Source of the DNA: Sphingomonas aurantiaca | Lineage (GTDB): Bacteria > Pseudomonadota > Alphaproteobacteria > Sphingomonadales > Sphingomonadaceae | Assembly: GCF_003050705.1 (NCBI RefSeq) | Contig: NZ_QAOG01000001.1 | Coordinates: forward strand, 417,105-481,104 | Direction of reading: 5' to 3' | Length of the DNA: 64,000 bases | Shown here: piece by piece, positions 25,766-34,240 of the stretch | Numbering within the stretch: position 1 is the first letter of the stretch | Layout of the letters: each line of letters starts with the position of its first letter | Position numbers and translations under genes: made by a program | The notes under the pieces: generated by a model | Databases searched by the model: none | What the model saw: the letters and a program-made list of their open reading frames with translations, nothing else | Told to the model about the DNA's origin: nothing

Positions 25766-27241
25766 CTATCGTTCGCCGAGCATCAGTGCCGCCGTCGCCT
25801 TCGCACTCCCCACGACCCCCGGAATTCCTGCCCCCGGATGCGTGCCCGCTCCGACGAAGTACAGGTTCGGAATATGCTCGTCGCGGTTGTGCACGCGGAA
25901 ATAGGCGCTCTGCGTCAACACCGGTTCCAGCGAGAACGCCGACCCCAGATGCGCGTTCAAGTCCTGCGCGAAATCCTTCGGTGCGTAGCTGAACTTGGTC
26001 ACGATCCGATCGTGGATATCGGGGATCAACCGCCGCCCGATCTCGTCGAGGATGCGCTTTTCGAGGATCGGCGCGATCTCGTCCCAGTCGACCGGGAACT
26101 TGCCCATGTGCGGCACCGGCGCCAGCGCGTAGAAGGTCGAATGTCCCTCCGGCGCCAGCGAAGGATCGGTCACGGTCGGATGATGCAGGTACAGCGAGAA
26201 ATCCTCGCTCAGCACGCCGTGATCGTAAATGTCCTCGAGCAGCCCCTTATAGCGCGGCCCGAACAGGATCATGTGGTGCGGGATGCCCGGCCACGTGCCC
26301 TTGATCCCGAAATGCACCACGAACAGCGACGGCGAATATTTCTTCCGCTCGAGCGATCCCGTCTTGCGCTTGGCGCTGCGCGACGTCGCGAGCAGGTCGC
26401 GGTAGGTGTGCATGATGTCGCTGTTCGCCGCGACCGCGTCCGCCTGACCCGACCAGCCGCTGGCGGTCGTCACGCCGGTCGCGCGGTCGCCGAGAGTCTC
26501 GATCGCGGTGACCGGATCGTCGAGCCGGAGCACGCCGCCGAGCCGCTCGAACTGGGTTACCAGTGCGGCGACCAGCCGGTTGGTGCCGCCGCGCGCGAAC
26601 CACACGCCGCCGTCGCGCTCGAGCTTGTGGATCAGCGCATAGATCGCGCTCGTCGTCATCGGGTTGCCGCCGACCAGCAGCGTGTGGAACGAGAGCGCCT
26701 CGCGCAGCTTCTCCGATTTCACATAGCTGGACACGATCGAATAGACCGACCGCCACGCCTGGTATTTCGCGAGTGCCGGCGCCGCCTTGATCATCGACCC
26801 GAAGTCGAGAAACGCCACGTGGCCGAGCTTTTCATAGCCCTCGTGGAAGACGCCCGCCGAATAGGCGAGGAACTTCTCGTAGCCCGCCCAGTCACCCGGA
26901 TGCAGCTTCTCGATCTCGGCGCGCATCTGCACGTCGTCGTTGGTGTAATCGAAATTCGTCCCGTCGGGCCAGTTCAGCCGGTAGAACGGCAGCACCGGAT
27001 CGAGCGTCACGTCCTCGCTCATGTCGCGCCCCGTGAGTGCCCACAGCTCGCGCAGGCAATCCGGATCGGTAATGACAGTCGGCCCCGCATCGAAGGTGAA
27101 GCCGTCGCGTTCCCAATAATAGCCACGGCCGCCCGGCTTGTCGCGGCTCTCGACGATCGTCGTCTGCACGCCAGCGGATTGCAGCCGGATCGCGAGTGCC
27201 AGCCCGCCGAAACCTGCGCCGATGACTATTGCGGTCTTCAT
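25766..27241 (-). CDS. crtI: phytoene desaturase
   Basis: A 491-residue CrtI, FAD-dependent desaturase converting phytoene to lycopene at the membrane. The N-terminal dinucleotide motif is VIGAGFGGLALAIRL (5-19), followed by GGRGYYWERDGFTFDAGPTVI. The C-terminal CrtI signature is NLYFVGAGTHPGAGIPGVVGSAKATA (about 455-480). Its ATG overlaps the crtY stop as ATGA, so crtY-crtI is a coupled operon. Downstream on the same strand is the six-cysteine peptide. Confidence 0.96.
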   Translation of the reverse strand: MKTAIVIGAGFGGLALAIRLQSAGVQTTIVESRDKPGGRGYYWERDGFTFDAGPTVITDPDCLRELWALTGRDMSEDVTLDPVLPFYRLNWPDGTNFDYTNDDVQMRAEIEKLHPGDWAGYEKFLAYSAGVFHEGYEKLGHVAFLDFGSMIKAAPALAKYQAWRSVYSIVSSYVKSEKLREALSFHTLLVGGNPMTTSAIYALIHKLERDGGVWFARGGTNRLVAALVTQFERLGGVLRLDDPVTAIETLGDRATGVTTASGWSGQADAVAANSDIMHTYRDLLATSRSAKRKTGSLERKKYSPSLFVVHFGIKGTWPGIPHHMILFGPRYKGLLEDIYDHGVLSEDFSLYLHHPTVTDPSLAPEGHSTFYALAPVPHMGKFPVDWDEIAPILEKRILDEIGRRLIPDIHDRIVTKFSYAPKDFAQDLNAHLGSAFSLEPVLTQSAYFRVHNRDEHIPNLYFVGAGTHPGAGIPGVVGSAKATAALMLGER

Positions 27242-28404
27242 GATGACATACTGCCTGCGATGGCGCGGACGGCGCGCACGATGGGGACGGGGGGCTTGCC
27301 GGTCAGGACCCGCGCCTTGTCGGAGAGAGTCGAGCGTCCGGCGTAGAAACGGCCAATGAGCGGTGGTGAGAGGCGGTAGAAGCGTTCGAGGATACGATAG
27401 CGTTCCTCGGGCTCCGCCGCGCGAAACAACATCGTGTCGAGCATCCGGTAGAAACCGCGGCTTTTCCACGTCGCGCGCGCCATCGCATGCGTCGCGTCGT
27501 GCAGCCTTGCACCGGAGAAATCGCTGAGGCCCGCGAGCATCGCGGCGGTCCGCACGGCATCGGGCAGCGAGTAGCCCGTGGTCGGATGGAACATGCCCGC
27601 GCGCATCCCGGCCTTGGCGACGCGTGCGCCGCCCGATCGCCAATAGGCCTCGAAATCGCCCCCCATCGCGACCGGCAGAACGCCTGATTCATGCCGCGCC
27701 GCCTGCGCCACGCGCCAGCCGCGCGCGTCGGCATAGTCATGGATGCGCGCGGTCAGCGCCTCGACGTCGAGATCGGGCGTGTCGCTGTAATAGGTGTCTT
27801 CGACGAACATCCGGTCGGCCGCCAGCGGCAGGCAATAGACGAAGCGATAGCCGTCGATCTGCGGCACGGTCGCGTCCATGACGATCGGCACCGGGCTCTC
27901 GTGCGGCGCGTCGAGCACCAGTTCGCGGCCGACGAATTTCTGCCACGCCAGATCGAGCAGCGACAGGTCGCCCGGCCCGCGCGCGTCGATCACGCCGGTC
28001 GCCTCGATCCGGTCGCCGTCGGCCAGCACCACCGCGGTGGCACTCGCGCCCGATACCTTGCGGCCCAGCATCAGCGCGTGCGGCGGCAGGACGCGGCGCA
28101 CCTCGCGATCGAGCCGCTCGCTCTCGATCGAATAATAGGTCGCGTCGATCGTCCGCGCATGCGCCGGGAAGCGGACGTCATAGGCAGGCCATGCATGCAC
28201 GACGAGCGGTGCGACGAGCCAGCGGTCGGCCTGCGCGACGTCGCTGCCGAAGAACGACCAGAGGTGATTACCGCCGACGACGCGCGCAGAGTCGATCAGT
28301 CGCACGTCGAGCGCGGGGTGCTTGGCCTTGAGCGCCAGCGCGATCATCCCGCCGGCCAAACCCGCGCCAACGATCGCGACGTCGCAGGAGATCGTCGATG
28401 CCAT
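27238..28404 (-). CDS. crtY: lycopene beta-cyclase
   Basis: A 388-residue CrtY-type cyclase forming the beta-ionone rings of beta-carotene from lycopene. The N-terminal FAD motif is CDVAIVGAGLAGGMIALAL (7-25), followed by NHLWSFF, typical of the bacterial CrtY group. Other conserved pieces are FVYCLPLAADRMFVEDTYYSD and the late FYRMLDTMLFRAA and RFYRLS segments. The ATG at 28404 is chosen because the dinucleotide fold begins there and GGAG lies close upstream; the longer frame runs through a palindromic repeat. It is the first gene of crtY-crtI. Confidence 0.94.
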   Translation of the reverse strand: MASTISCDVAIVGAGLAGGMIALALKAKHPALDVRLIDSARVVGGNHLWSFFGSDVAQADRWLVAPLVVHAWPAYDVRFPAHARTIDATYYSIESERLDREVRRVLPPHALMLGRKVSGASATAVVLADGDRIEATGVIDARGPGDLSLLDLAWQKFVGRELVLDAPHESPVPIVMDATVPQIDGYRFVYCLPLAADRMFVEDTYYSDTPDLDVEALTARIHDYADARGWRVAQAARHESGVLPVAMGGDFEAYWRSGGARVAKAGMRAGMFHPTTGYSLPDAVRTAAMLAGLSDFSGARLHDATHAMARATWKSRGFYRMLDTMLFRAAEPEERYRILERFYRLSPPLIGRFYAGRSTLSDKARVLTGKPPVPIVRAVRAIAGSMSS

Positions 28405-28495
28405 GCCTCCGACTAGCGCAAACGGCGGGACACGAAAACAGCCTTTCCCAAGCAATCTTGAACGAAGGCAACCTGCGTTGCCGGGCTCGCCCATG

Positions 28496-28620
28496 ATCCT
28501 CCCCCGCCAGGGGGAGGTGGCTGGCGATTGCCAGACGGAGGGGGCGGTAATGGAAACCACTGTTCCGTGTCCTCCCCCTCCGTCACCTTCGGTGCCACCT
28601 CCCCCTGGCGGGGGAGGATT
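28496..28620. repeat. intergenic palindrome, family P5 (long form)
   Basis: A 125-base inverted repeat: GATCCTCCCCCGCCAGGGGG with AGGTGGC on the left and the complement on the right, with a second paired layer GACGGAGGGGG / CCCCCTCCGTC. It lies between crtY and the divergent GNAT gene. Otherwise the 303-base gap holds only promoter-like sequence. Confidence 0.8.
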
Positions 28621-28707
28621 GAAGGCGTGCGATCAGGGCGTCTTCGCCGTGGAACGGGGAGGGCGGGGGTGTTCCCCTTTCCCTGCCGATAACGGTATCG
28701 TGCGGCG

Positions 28708-29265
28708 ATGCAGACGTCACTCTCCGTCCCCATGCTCACCACCGCTCGGCTGACGCTGACCGGCCACACCGCGTCCGACCTCGAGGACTGCGCCGCCATG
28801 TGGTCCGACCCGCGCGTCTATGCGATGATCGGCGGACAGCCGCGATCGCGCGAGGACGTCTGGATCCGCCTCCTGCGTGCGATCGGCCAGTGGACGCTGT
28901 TCGGCTACGGCACCTGGGTCGCGCGCGATACGGCGGGCCGGCTGATCGGTGAACTCGGCCTGATGGAGACGCGCCGCGCGATCACGCCGTCGATCGACGC
29001 TGCGCCCGAAATCGGCTGGACGCTGGCCGGCGACGCACATGGCCAGGGATACGCCTCCGAGGCGCTCGCCGCGATCCTCGCCTGGACCGACGCGCGAATC
29101 CCCAGCACGACCTGCATCATCGATCCCGCCAATGCCGCGTCGATCCGCCTTGCGGACCGGCTTGGCTATCGCCTGCGCACGACGGGCCTCTACCGCGATG
29201 CGCCGATCCTGATCCTCGATCGTGCCGCGGGTTCGGCGGGTGCCGGGGTCAGCGCTGCGCGGTGA
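28708..29265 (+). CDS. GNAT family N-acetyltransferase (RimJ/RimL type)
   Basis: A 185-residue acetyltransferase. The N-terminal strand reads LTTARLTLTGHTASDLEDC, the acetyl-CoA loop lies in EIGWTLAGDAHGQGYASEALAAILAW (about 109-134), and NAASIRLADRLGYRLR (about 146-161) is the conserved C-terminal motif. This is the subgroup around ribosomal-protein acetyltransferases, but many members have other substrates. An alternative ATG nine codons later (MLTTARL) is possible. Its last 17 bases overlap a convergent small membrane protein gene. Confidence 0.87.
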   Translation: MQTSLSVPMLTTARLTLTGHTASDLEDCAAMWSDPRVYAMIGGQPRSREDVWIRLLRAIGQWTLFGYGTWVARDTAGRLIGELGLMETRRAITPSIDAAPEIGWTLAGDAHGQGYASEALAAILAWTDARIPSTTCIIDPANAASIRLADRLGYRLRTTGLYRDAPILILDRAAGSAGAGVSAAR

Positions 29266-29425
29266 CGACCGGTTTCTGCACCGCTCCGATGGGCATCGGA
29301 TCGCCTGCCCGATCATAGAACGCCATCAGGACCAGCCCCAGGGCCAGGATGCTGCCAGCGATCGCATAGATCAGCCCCTTATGGTCCTTACCGGTATCCC
29401 CGCGCGCGGCGTTGTGGTTTGCCAT
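29249..29425 (-). CDS. small single-pass membrane protein (58 aa)
   Basis: Reads MANHNAARGDTGKDHKG, then a transmembrane helix (about residues 18-37, LIYAIAGSILALGLVLMAFY), then a short polar tail rich in Pro and Val. GGAGAG lies seven bases before the ATG at 29425. It overlaps the end of the convergent GNAT gene by 17 bases. No family is recognised, but start signal, topology and codon use support a real gene. Confidence 0.65.
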   Translation of the reverse strand: MANHNAARGDTGKDHKGLIYAIAGSILALGLVLMAFYDRAGDPMPIGAVQKPVVTAQR

Positions 29426-29602
29426 GCATCACTCTCCGATTTGGCAGGTCATCCTGCTCTGGAGGGGAGGCTATCACGTTTCGGTGCACTGCATAGAGGC
29501 TATTGCAACGCCGAGCTATTCTCCCCGCGACGCTGTCGATCTCCGCATCAGCCACCCGAACACCCGTTACCCGACAGGGCGAAACCCCCTATACGCCGCA
29601 TC

Positions 29603-30403
29603 ATGTGGCTCGCCATTCTCCTCTCCGCGATCGTGATGACCGCGATCGTCGGTGTCCGGTATCTGATCGTGTCGGGCGCGTTCGCTGCGGTGACGCGGGC
29701 GCGGCATCCCGGCCTCTATCGCGGGCTCGACGCGCAGATGCGGCGCGAGATCTGGTGGAGCATCGCGTCGGCCGCGATCTATGGCGTTCCCGCGGGGGTG
29801 GTCGCCTGGGGCTGGCAGTATCGCGGCTGGACTCAGGTCTATACCGACGCCCATGCGTATCCGGTTTGGTATCTGCCGGTGTCGGTGCTCGCCTTCATGG
29901 TCGCGCACGACACCTGGTTCTACTGGACGCATCGCTGGATGCATCGGCCCAAGCCGTTCAAGCTGGCGCATGCGGTGCATCATGCCAGCCGCCCGCCGAC
30001 CGCATGGGCGGCGATGGCGTTTCACCCGATCGAGGCGATCACCGGCGCTGTGGTAATTCCGCTACTGGTGTTCGTCATTCCGATCCATGTCGGCGCGCTG
30101 GGTCTGGTACTGACGATCATGACCGTTATGGGTGTGACCAATCACATGGGGTGGGAGGTTTTCCCGCGGTTCATGTGGCGGGGCGCACTCGGCGGCTGGC
30201 TGATCACGGCAAGCCATCATCAGCGTCATCACGAACAATACGGGTGCAACTATGGCCTATATTTCCGCTTCTGGGATCGGCTCTGCGGCACCGACAACGG
30301 GCTCGGCGACTTTGCCAAGGCGCATGCAAAGGCTGCCGCTCGTGGCAGCCGCGGCGGTGACCTGGGCGATGCTGGCCGCGGCGGCCCCCGTCACGCGGCT
30401 TGA
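29603..30403 (+). CDS. sterol desaturase / fatty acid hydroxylase family protein
   Basis: A 266-residue membrane di-iron enzyme with four or five transmembrane helices and the histidine boxes HDTWFYWTHRWMH, HAVHH and HHQRHH that bind the two irons. Family members hydroxylate or desaturate lipids, sterols or carotenoids. Its place near crt genes makes a carotenoid-ring hydroxylase possible, but it is longer than typical CrtZ, so the substrate is open. The last 27 codons after NGLGDF are Ala/Gly/Arg-rich and overlap the next gene by 80 bases. No strong ribosome site is seen at the ATG. Confidence 0.82.
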   Translation: MWLAILLSAIVMTAIVGVRYLIVSGAFAAVTRARHPGLYRGLDAQMRREIWWSIASAAIYGVPAGVVAWGWQYRGWTQVYTDAHAYPVWYLPVSVLAFMVAHDTWFYWTHRWMHRPKPFKLAHAVHHASRPPTAWAAMAFHPIEAITGAVVIPLLVFVIPIHVGALGLVLTIMTVMGVTNHMGWEVFPRFMWRGALGGWLITASHHQRHHEQYGCNYGLYFRFWDRLCGTDNGLGDFAKAHAKAAARGSRGGDLGDAGRGGPRHAA

Positions 30404-30758
30404 CGTCGAGGTCGACAATCTTCGGTCGGCCAAGGGCATGATCCGGATCTGCCTCACCGCTGATCCGGACAATTTCCCCGCCTGTATCGACGATGCCAAC
30501 GCGTTGACCCGCTCGGTGCCCGCCAGCGTCAGGACCACCAGCTTTCCCGGCCTGCCGCAGCGCGGCTATGCGCTGGCGATCATCCATGACGAGAACAGCA
30601 ATTCCAAGCTCGACACGATCGCGGGCATCCCGCGCGAGGGCTATGGATTCTCGCGCAACGCCGCGGTCCGGTTCGGTCCGCCGCGCTTTTCGGCGGCCCG
30701 GTTCATGGTCGCCGGTGATGCCGAATTGCAACAGGTAAAAATGCGTTACATCTTCTGA
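30324..30758 (+). CDS. DUF2141 family exported protein
   Basis: A 144-residue protein with a signal peptide (about 1-22, LPLVAAAAVTWAMLAAAA) and a beta-sandwich DUF2141 domain: LDVEVDNLRSAKGMIRICLT, then YALAIIHDENSNSKLDT and GIPREGYGFSRNAA, the family hallmark near residues 90-120. Function of the family is unknown; it is periplasmic. The ATG at 30324 has AAGG just upstream and lies inside the end of the sterol desaturase gene, an 80-base overlap, so the two are probably co-expressed. Confidence 0.88.
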   Translation: MQRLPLVAAAAVTWAMLAAAAPVTRLDVEVDNLRSAKGMIRICLTADPDNFPACIDDANALTRSVPASVRTTSFPGLPQRGYALAIIHDENSNSKLDTIAGIPREGYGFSRNAAVRFGPPRFSAARFMVAGDAELQQVKMRYIF

Positions 30759-30827
30759 TTGCCCGTAACGGACCGAAAACGATTTCACCGCGTTGCGACG
30801 TGGAACGTTTTTGTCCGGAGCATTTCC

Positions 30828-31691
30828 TTGCGCGCATTCACTCTCTTTACGTCTGCCGCAATCGCGGCACTTGCGATCGCCACCCCTGCGCTGGCACAGA
30901 CCGATCCCAATCCGTCGCCGACGATCACCGATCCCAAGGACAACAACCGCGTGACGGTCGCGCTCGGTGTGGTGTCGATGCCCGATTACGAAGGCGCGGA
31001 CAGCAATTCCTTCACTCCCGCGGGCGCCTTTGTCGGCACCGTGCGCGGGCATGACTTCTTCCTCCGCGGCACGCAGCTGTATTTCAACCTGATCCCGAAC
31101 ACGGGTGAGGTCGGCACCAATTTCGAGCTCGGCGTGATCGGCGGCGTCCGCCGCGATCGCACCGGCGACATCGACAACCGGCAGGTCCGCGCGCTCGGCA
31201 AGATCGATACCGCCTATGAGCTGGGCGGCTATGTCGGCGTCGCCCGGACCGGCGTCATCACTAGCGACTATGACACGCTCACCGCGCGCGTCGCCTATGT
31301 CCATGACGTTTCCGGCACGTACGACAGCTATGTCATCACGCCGCAGGTGAACTACACCACGCCGCTGTCGGTCCGCACGCTCGTCTCGCTCGGCGTATCC
31401 GCGGACTATGCCGGAAAGGGCTTCGGTCGCACCTACGCGGCGGTGACGCCGATCGGCACGCTGGCCAGCGGGCTGCGCACCTATGACGTGAATGACAGCG
31501 GCTTTCGTCGCGTCAACGCATCGCTGTTCGTCGTGCAGAGCCTGTCGGGCGATCTTCGCCACGGTTTCGGCATCGGTGCGGGCGTGCTCTATGGCCGCAT
31601 GGTCGGCAAGTACAAGGACAGCCCGATCGTCGCCGATGTTGGCGATGCCGATCAGTGGCTGGGCGCACTGGGCCTGACCTACACCTTCTGA
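30828..31691 (+). CDS. MipA/OmpV family outer membrane protein
   Basis: A 287-residue beta-barrel of the MipA/OmpV family. A TTG start at 30828, seven bases after GGAG, gives a clean signal peptide (RAFTLFTSAAIAALAIATPALAQ). The longer frame has no ribosome site. Family features are VALGVVSMPDYEGADS near the N-terminus, RGTQLYFNLIPNTG, and the terminal barrel strand ending LGALGLTYTF with C-terminal Phe. It lies in the outer membrane. Relatives act as porins, scaffolds or antibiotic-related channels. A hairpin terminator follows. Confidence 0.85.
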   Translation: MRAFTLFTSAAIAALAIATPALAQTDPNPSPTITDPKDNNRVTVALGVVSMPDYEGADSNSFTPAGAFVGTVRGHDFFLRGTQLYFNLIPNTGEVGTNFELGVIGGVRRDRTGDIDNRQVRALGKIDTAYELGGYVGVARTGVITSDYDTLTARVAYVHDVSGTYDSYVITPQVNYTTPLSVRTLVSLGVSADYAGKGFGRTYAAVTPIGTLASGLRTYDVNDSGFRRVNASLFVVQSLSGDLRHGFGIGAGVLYGRMVGKYKDSPIVADVGDADQWLGALGLTYTF

Positions 31692-31733
31692 CACTTGCAT
31701 AGTCTGGACCTCGCCTCGCGTTGAGGTCGGAAG

Positions 31734-31769
31734 CCTTCCCCATCGGTTCACCCGATGGGGAAGGGCGGT
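31734..31769 (+). terminator. hairpin terminator after the MipA/OmpV gene
   Basis: CCTTCCCCATCGG and CCGATGGGGAAGG form a perfect 13-base stem with a TTCAC loop, followed by GCGGTTGT. It lies 43 bases after the stop. Confidence 0.65.
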
Positions 31770-32062
31770 TGTACCCCGCGTCAGGTCGCTGCTTGAGCGC
31801 GACCCGCTGATCCCCGTCGAGGGCGTCGCGTACCCCGCAGACATGGTCTGCAACACACCGTAAAATTATTTCATGGCGACCCCTTGAAGCGTGCGTCCAG
31901 AATCCGATGGCGGACGTTCCTCGACATGGACGGCATTTTTTTGCCCGCAATAGAGCGCTTTACGGGCTGGACCTTCTTGAAAGGGTCTGGCTTATATCGG
32001 TCCAGATTGTTCGATTGTTCTAAAAACTCCGACGTCTGCAACTACAAGGGGAGGACCCTGAT
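31770..32062 (+). promoter_or_regulatory. long leader/promoter region of the ferritin-like pair
   Basis: No gene is supportable here. It holds a small dyad GCAGAC/GTCTGC (31837-31851), an AT-rich stretch at 31860-31873 and another at 31985-32045, and a strong ribosome site GGGGAGGA before the ATG at 32063. The promoter itself cannot be fixed by eye. Confidence 0.35.
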
Positions 32063-33082
32063 ATGACCGAGAGCGTGCACCTGATCGAAGCCCTCGATGC
32101 CCGCAAAGAGCGACGCAGCGAGCGGCGTGACTTCTTCAAGAACGCGCTCGGCGCGGCTGCGATCACCGCAGCCGGTGCGACCGCCTTGTCCTTTTCCAGC
32201 TCGGCTGCGGCACAGACCATCACCGATGCGGACGTTCTGAATTTCGCGCTCAACCTCGAATATCTCGAGGCGCAATTCTATTCCTACGCCGCCTATGGCA
32301 CGGGTCTCGACAACAGCCTGCTGTCCGGCACCGGTACGCAGGGTGCGGTCCGCGGCGGTCGCCAGGTGACCTTCACCGATCCGGTCGTTCGCCAATATGC
32401 GCGCGAAATCGCGCAGGACGAGATCGCCCACGTCAAGTTCCTCCGCACCGCGCTCGGCAGTTCCGCCGTCGCGCAGCCGGTGATCGACGTCAGCGTATCG
32501 GCCACCAGCGCCTTCTCGACCGCGGCGCAGGCTGCAGGCCTCGTCCCCGCCGGCACCGCGTTCGATCCCTATGCGTCGGACGAAGCGTTCCTGCTCGGCG
32601 CGTTCATCTTCGAGGACGTCGGCGTGACCGCCTACAAGGGCGCTGCCCCGCTGCTGACCAGCAAGGCGTATCTGGAAGCCGCGGCCGGCCTGCTCGCGGT
32701 CGAGGCGTATCACGCGGCGATCGTCCGCACGACGCTGTACGGCAAGGGCATCGCGACCCCGTCGCTGCGCACCTCGGCCGACGCGATCTCGCGTGCGCGC
32801 GACAGCCTCGACGGCGGCGGCGCGAACACGACGATCTTCGGCACCAACGATCTCGACCAGGGCATCTCGTCGTACAGTGCGACGCCGATCAACCTGGCGA
32901 GCACGCAGGCCGCAGTGACCGTGTCGAACATCGTTCCGCTCGACAGCAACGGCGTCGCGTACAGCCGCTCGGCCAGCCAAGTGCTCAACATCGTGTACCT
33001 CAACAGCGGTGCAGCGTCGGCGGGCGGTTTCTTCCCGAGCGGCATGAACGGCAACATCAGGACGAGCACCGCGGCGGGCTGA
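32063..33082 (+). CDS. Tat-exported ferritin-like domain protein
   Basis: A 339-residue protein. The N-terminal twin-arginine signal [14 protein letters not shown] leads into a hydrophobic stretch ending SSSAAAQ (about residue 50). A ferritin-like four-helix domain follows, with [10 protein letters not shown] (Glu at about 66 and 69) and [14 protein letters not shown] (E-x-x-H, about 112-125); helices 3 and 4 contain [14 protein letters not shown] and [12 protein letters not shown] (E-x-x-H). This is the Ferritin_2/desiccation-related family. It is about 50% similar by eye to the next gene, a tandem duplicate. A metal-binding or stress role in the periplasm is inferred. Confidence 0.85.
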   Translation: MTESVHLIEALDARKERRSERRDFFKNALGAAAITAAGATALSFSSSAAAQTITDADVLNFALNLEYLEAQFYSYAAYGTGLDNSLLSGTGTQGAVRGGRQVTFTDPVVRQYAREIAQDEIAHVKFLRTALGSSAVAQPVIDVSVSATSAFSTAAQAAGLVPAGTAFDPYASDEAFLLGAFIFEDVGVTAYKGAAPLLTSKAYLEAAAGLLAVEAYHAAIVRTTLYGKGIATPSLRTSADAISRARDSLDGGGANTTIFGTNDLDQGISSYSATPINLASTQAAVTVSNIVPLDSNGVAYSRSASQVLNIVYLNSGAASAGGFFPSGMNGNIRTSTAAG

Positions 33083-33132
33083 TCGCATCAGCCTAGCCCA
33101 CTGCTTTTCTTCGCTATTCAGGGGATACCCCA

Positions 33133-34161
33133 ATGACCGATCTCAATACCAAGCTCGAAATATTCGACGCGATCGCCACGCGCCGCAACGAGCGCCGCAG
33201 CTTCCTTCGTTTCGCCGGTGGCTCGGCGATCGCACTCGGCGGTGCGACGCTGCTCTCCGCCTGCGGCAGCGATGATTCCGATCTCGCCCCGTCGCCGACA
33301 CCGTCGCCGACTCCGACGGCTGCGCTGAATGACGCGGACGTGCTGAACTTCGCACTCAACCTCGAATATCTCGAGGCACAATTCTATGCCTATGCGGCGT
33401 TCGGCGTCGGGCTCAATGCGAGCCTGCTGACCGGGACCGGCACGCAGGGTGGGGTCACGGGCGGTGCGCAGGTACCGTTCTCCGACACTGTCGTGCGCGA
33501 ATATGCCCGCGAGATCGCGATCGACGAGGTCGCGCACGTCGCGTTCCTGCGGTCCGCGCTTGGCACCGCCGCCGTGGCGCAGCCTGCACTCGACATCTCG
33601 GCCGGCACCGCTGCCGCGCCGGGTGCGTTTACCTCTGCTGCGCGTGCGGCTGGCGTCATCGGTGCGACGGGTGTGTTCAACCCCTATGCCGACGACAACA
33701 GCTTCCTGCTGGGGGCATATATCTTCGAGGACGTCGGCGTTTCGGCCTATAAGGGCGCATCGCCGCTGATCGCGAACAAGACGTATCTGGAAGCTGCCGC
33801 CGGCATTCTTGCTGCCGAGGCCTATCACGCCGGTCTTATCCGGACGATCCTGTTCCGCAAGGGCCTGACCACACCTTCGCTGGTCACAGGCGCCAACCAG
33901 ATCAGCGACGCGCGCGACAGCCTCGACGGTACCGTCACGAACACGTCGACGGGCGTGATCGGCGACGACGATCAGGGCATCACCGGATCGGATGCGACCA
34001 TGTCGAACATCGTGCCCACCGACGCCAACGGGCTCGCCTACAGCCGTTCGACCGGCCAGGTGCTCAACATCGTCTATCTCAACAAGACGGCCGTCTCGAT
34101 GGGCGGGTTCTTCCCGGCCGGTGTCAACGGCAACATCAAGACGAGTGCCGCCAACGCCTGA
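33133..34161 (+). CDS. Tat-exported ferritin-like lipoprotein (tandem paralogue)
   Basis: A 342-residue paralogue of the preceding gene. The Tat motif RRSFLRFAGG is followed by a lipobox LLSAC (Cys about 40) and a Ser/Thr/Pro linker, so it is predicted to be a lipid-anchored version. The ferritin-like helices repeat the same Glu and E-x-x-H motifs ([31 protein letters not shown] YIFEDVGVSAYKGA, AEAYHAGLIR). The C-terminal tail [30 protein letters not shown] is shared with its twin. The two lie 50 bases apart and are probably co-transcribed. The product is likely in the periplasm, attached to a membrane. Confidence 0.85.
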   Translation: MTDLNTKLEIFDAIATRRNERRSFLRFAGGSAIALGGATLLSACGSDDSDLAPSPTPSPTPTAALNDADVLNFALNLEYLEAQFYAYAAFGVGLNASLLTGTGTQGGVTGGAQVPFSDTVVREYAREIAIDEVAHVAFLRSALGTAAVAQPALDISAGTAAAPGAFTSAARAAGVIGATGVFNPYADDNSFLLGAYIFEDVGVSAYKGASPLIANKTYLEAAAGILAAEAYHAGLIRTILFRKGLTTPSLVTGANQISDARDSLDGTVTNTSTGVIGDDDQGITGSDATMSNIVPTDANGLAYSRSTGQVLNIVYLNKTAVSMGGFFPAGVNGNIKTSAANA

Positions 34162-34190
34162 TCGGCCTGCGCAACCGAAACAGAAACCTT

Positions 34191-34229
34191 GGGTCGCGGC
34201 GAGCATTGGGAGCGCCGCGACCCTTGTTT
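34191..34229 (+). terminator. hairpin between the ferritin-like pair and the OmpA-like gene
   Basis: GGGTCGCGGCG and CGCCGCGACCC make a perfect 11-base stem with an 11-base loop, followed by TTGTTTG. It may terminate or attenuate transcription into the outer-membrane protein gene, whose ATG is only 12 bases further on. Confidence 0.65.
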
Positions 34230-34240
34230 GGGGAACGACC

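Noticed and set aside
29603..30403. Firm call as crtZ beta-carotene hydroxylase
   Set aside because: The histidine boxes fit the wider family, but the length (266) and C-terminus differ from typical CrtZ, and it is over 1 kb from the crt operon on the other strand.
31884..32066. Small frame in the leader of the ferritin-like genes
   Set aside because: No ribosome site, no domain, and it overlaps the strong ribosome site of the real gene.
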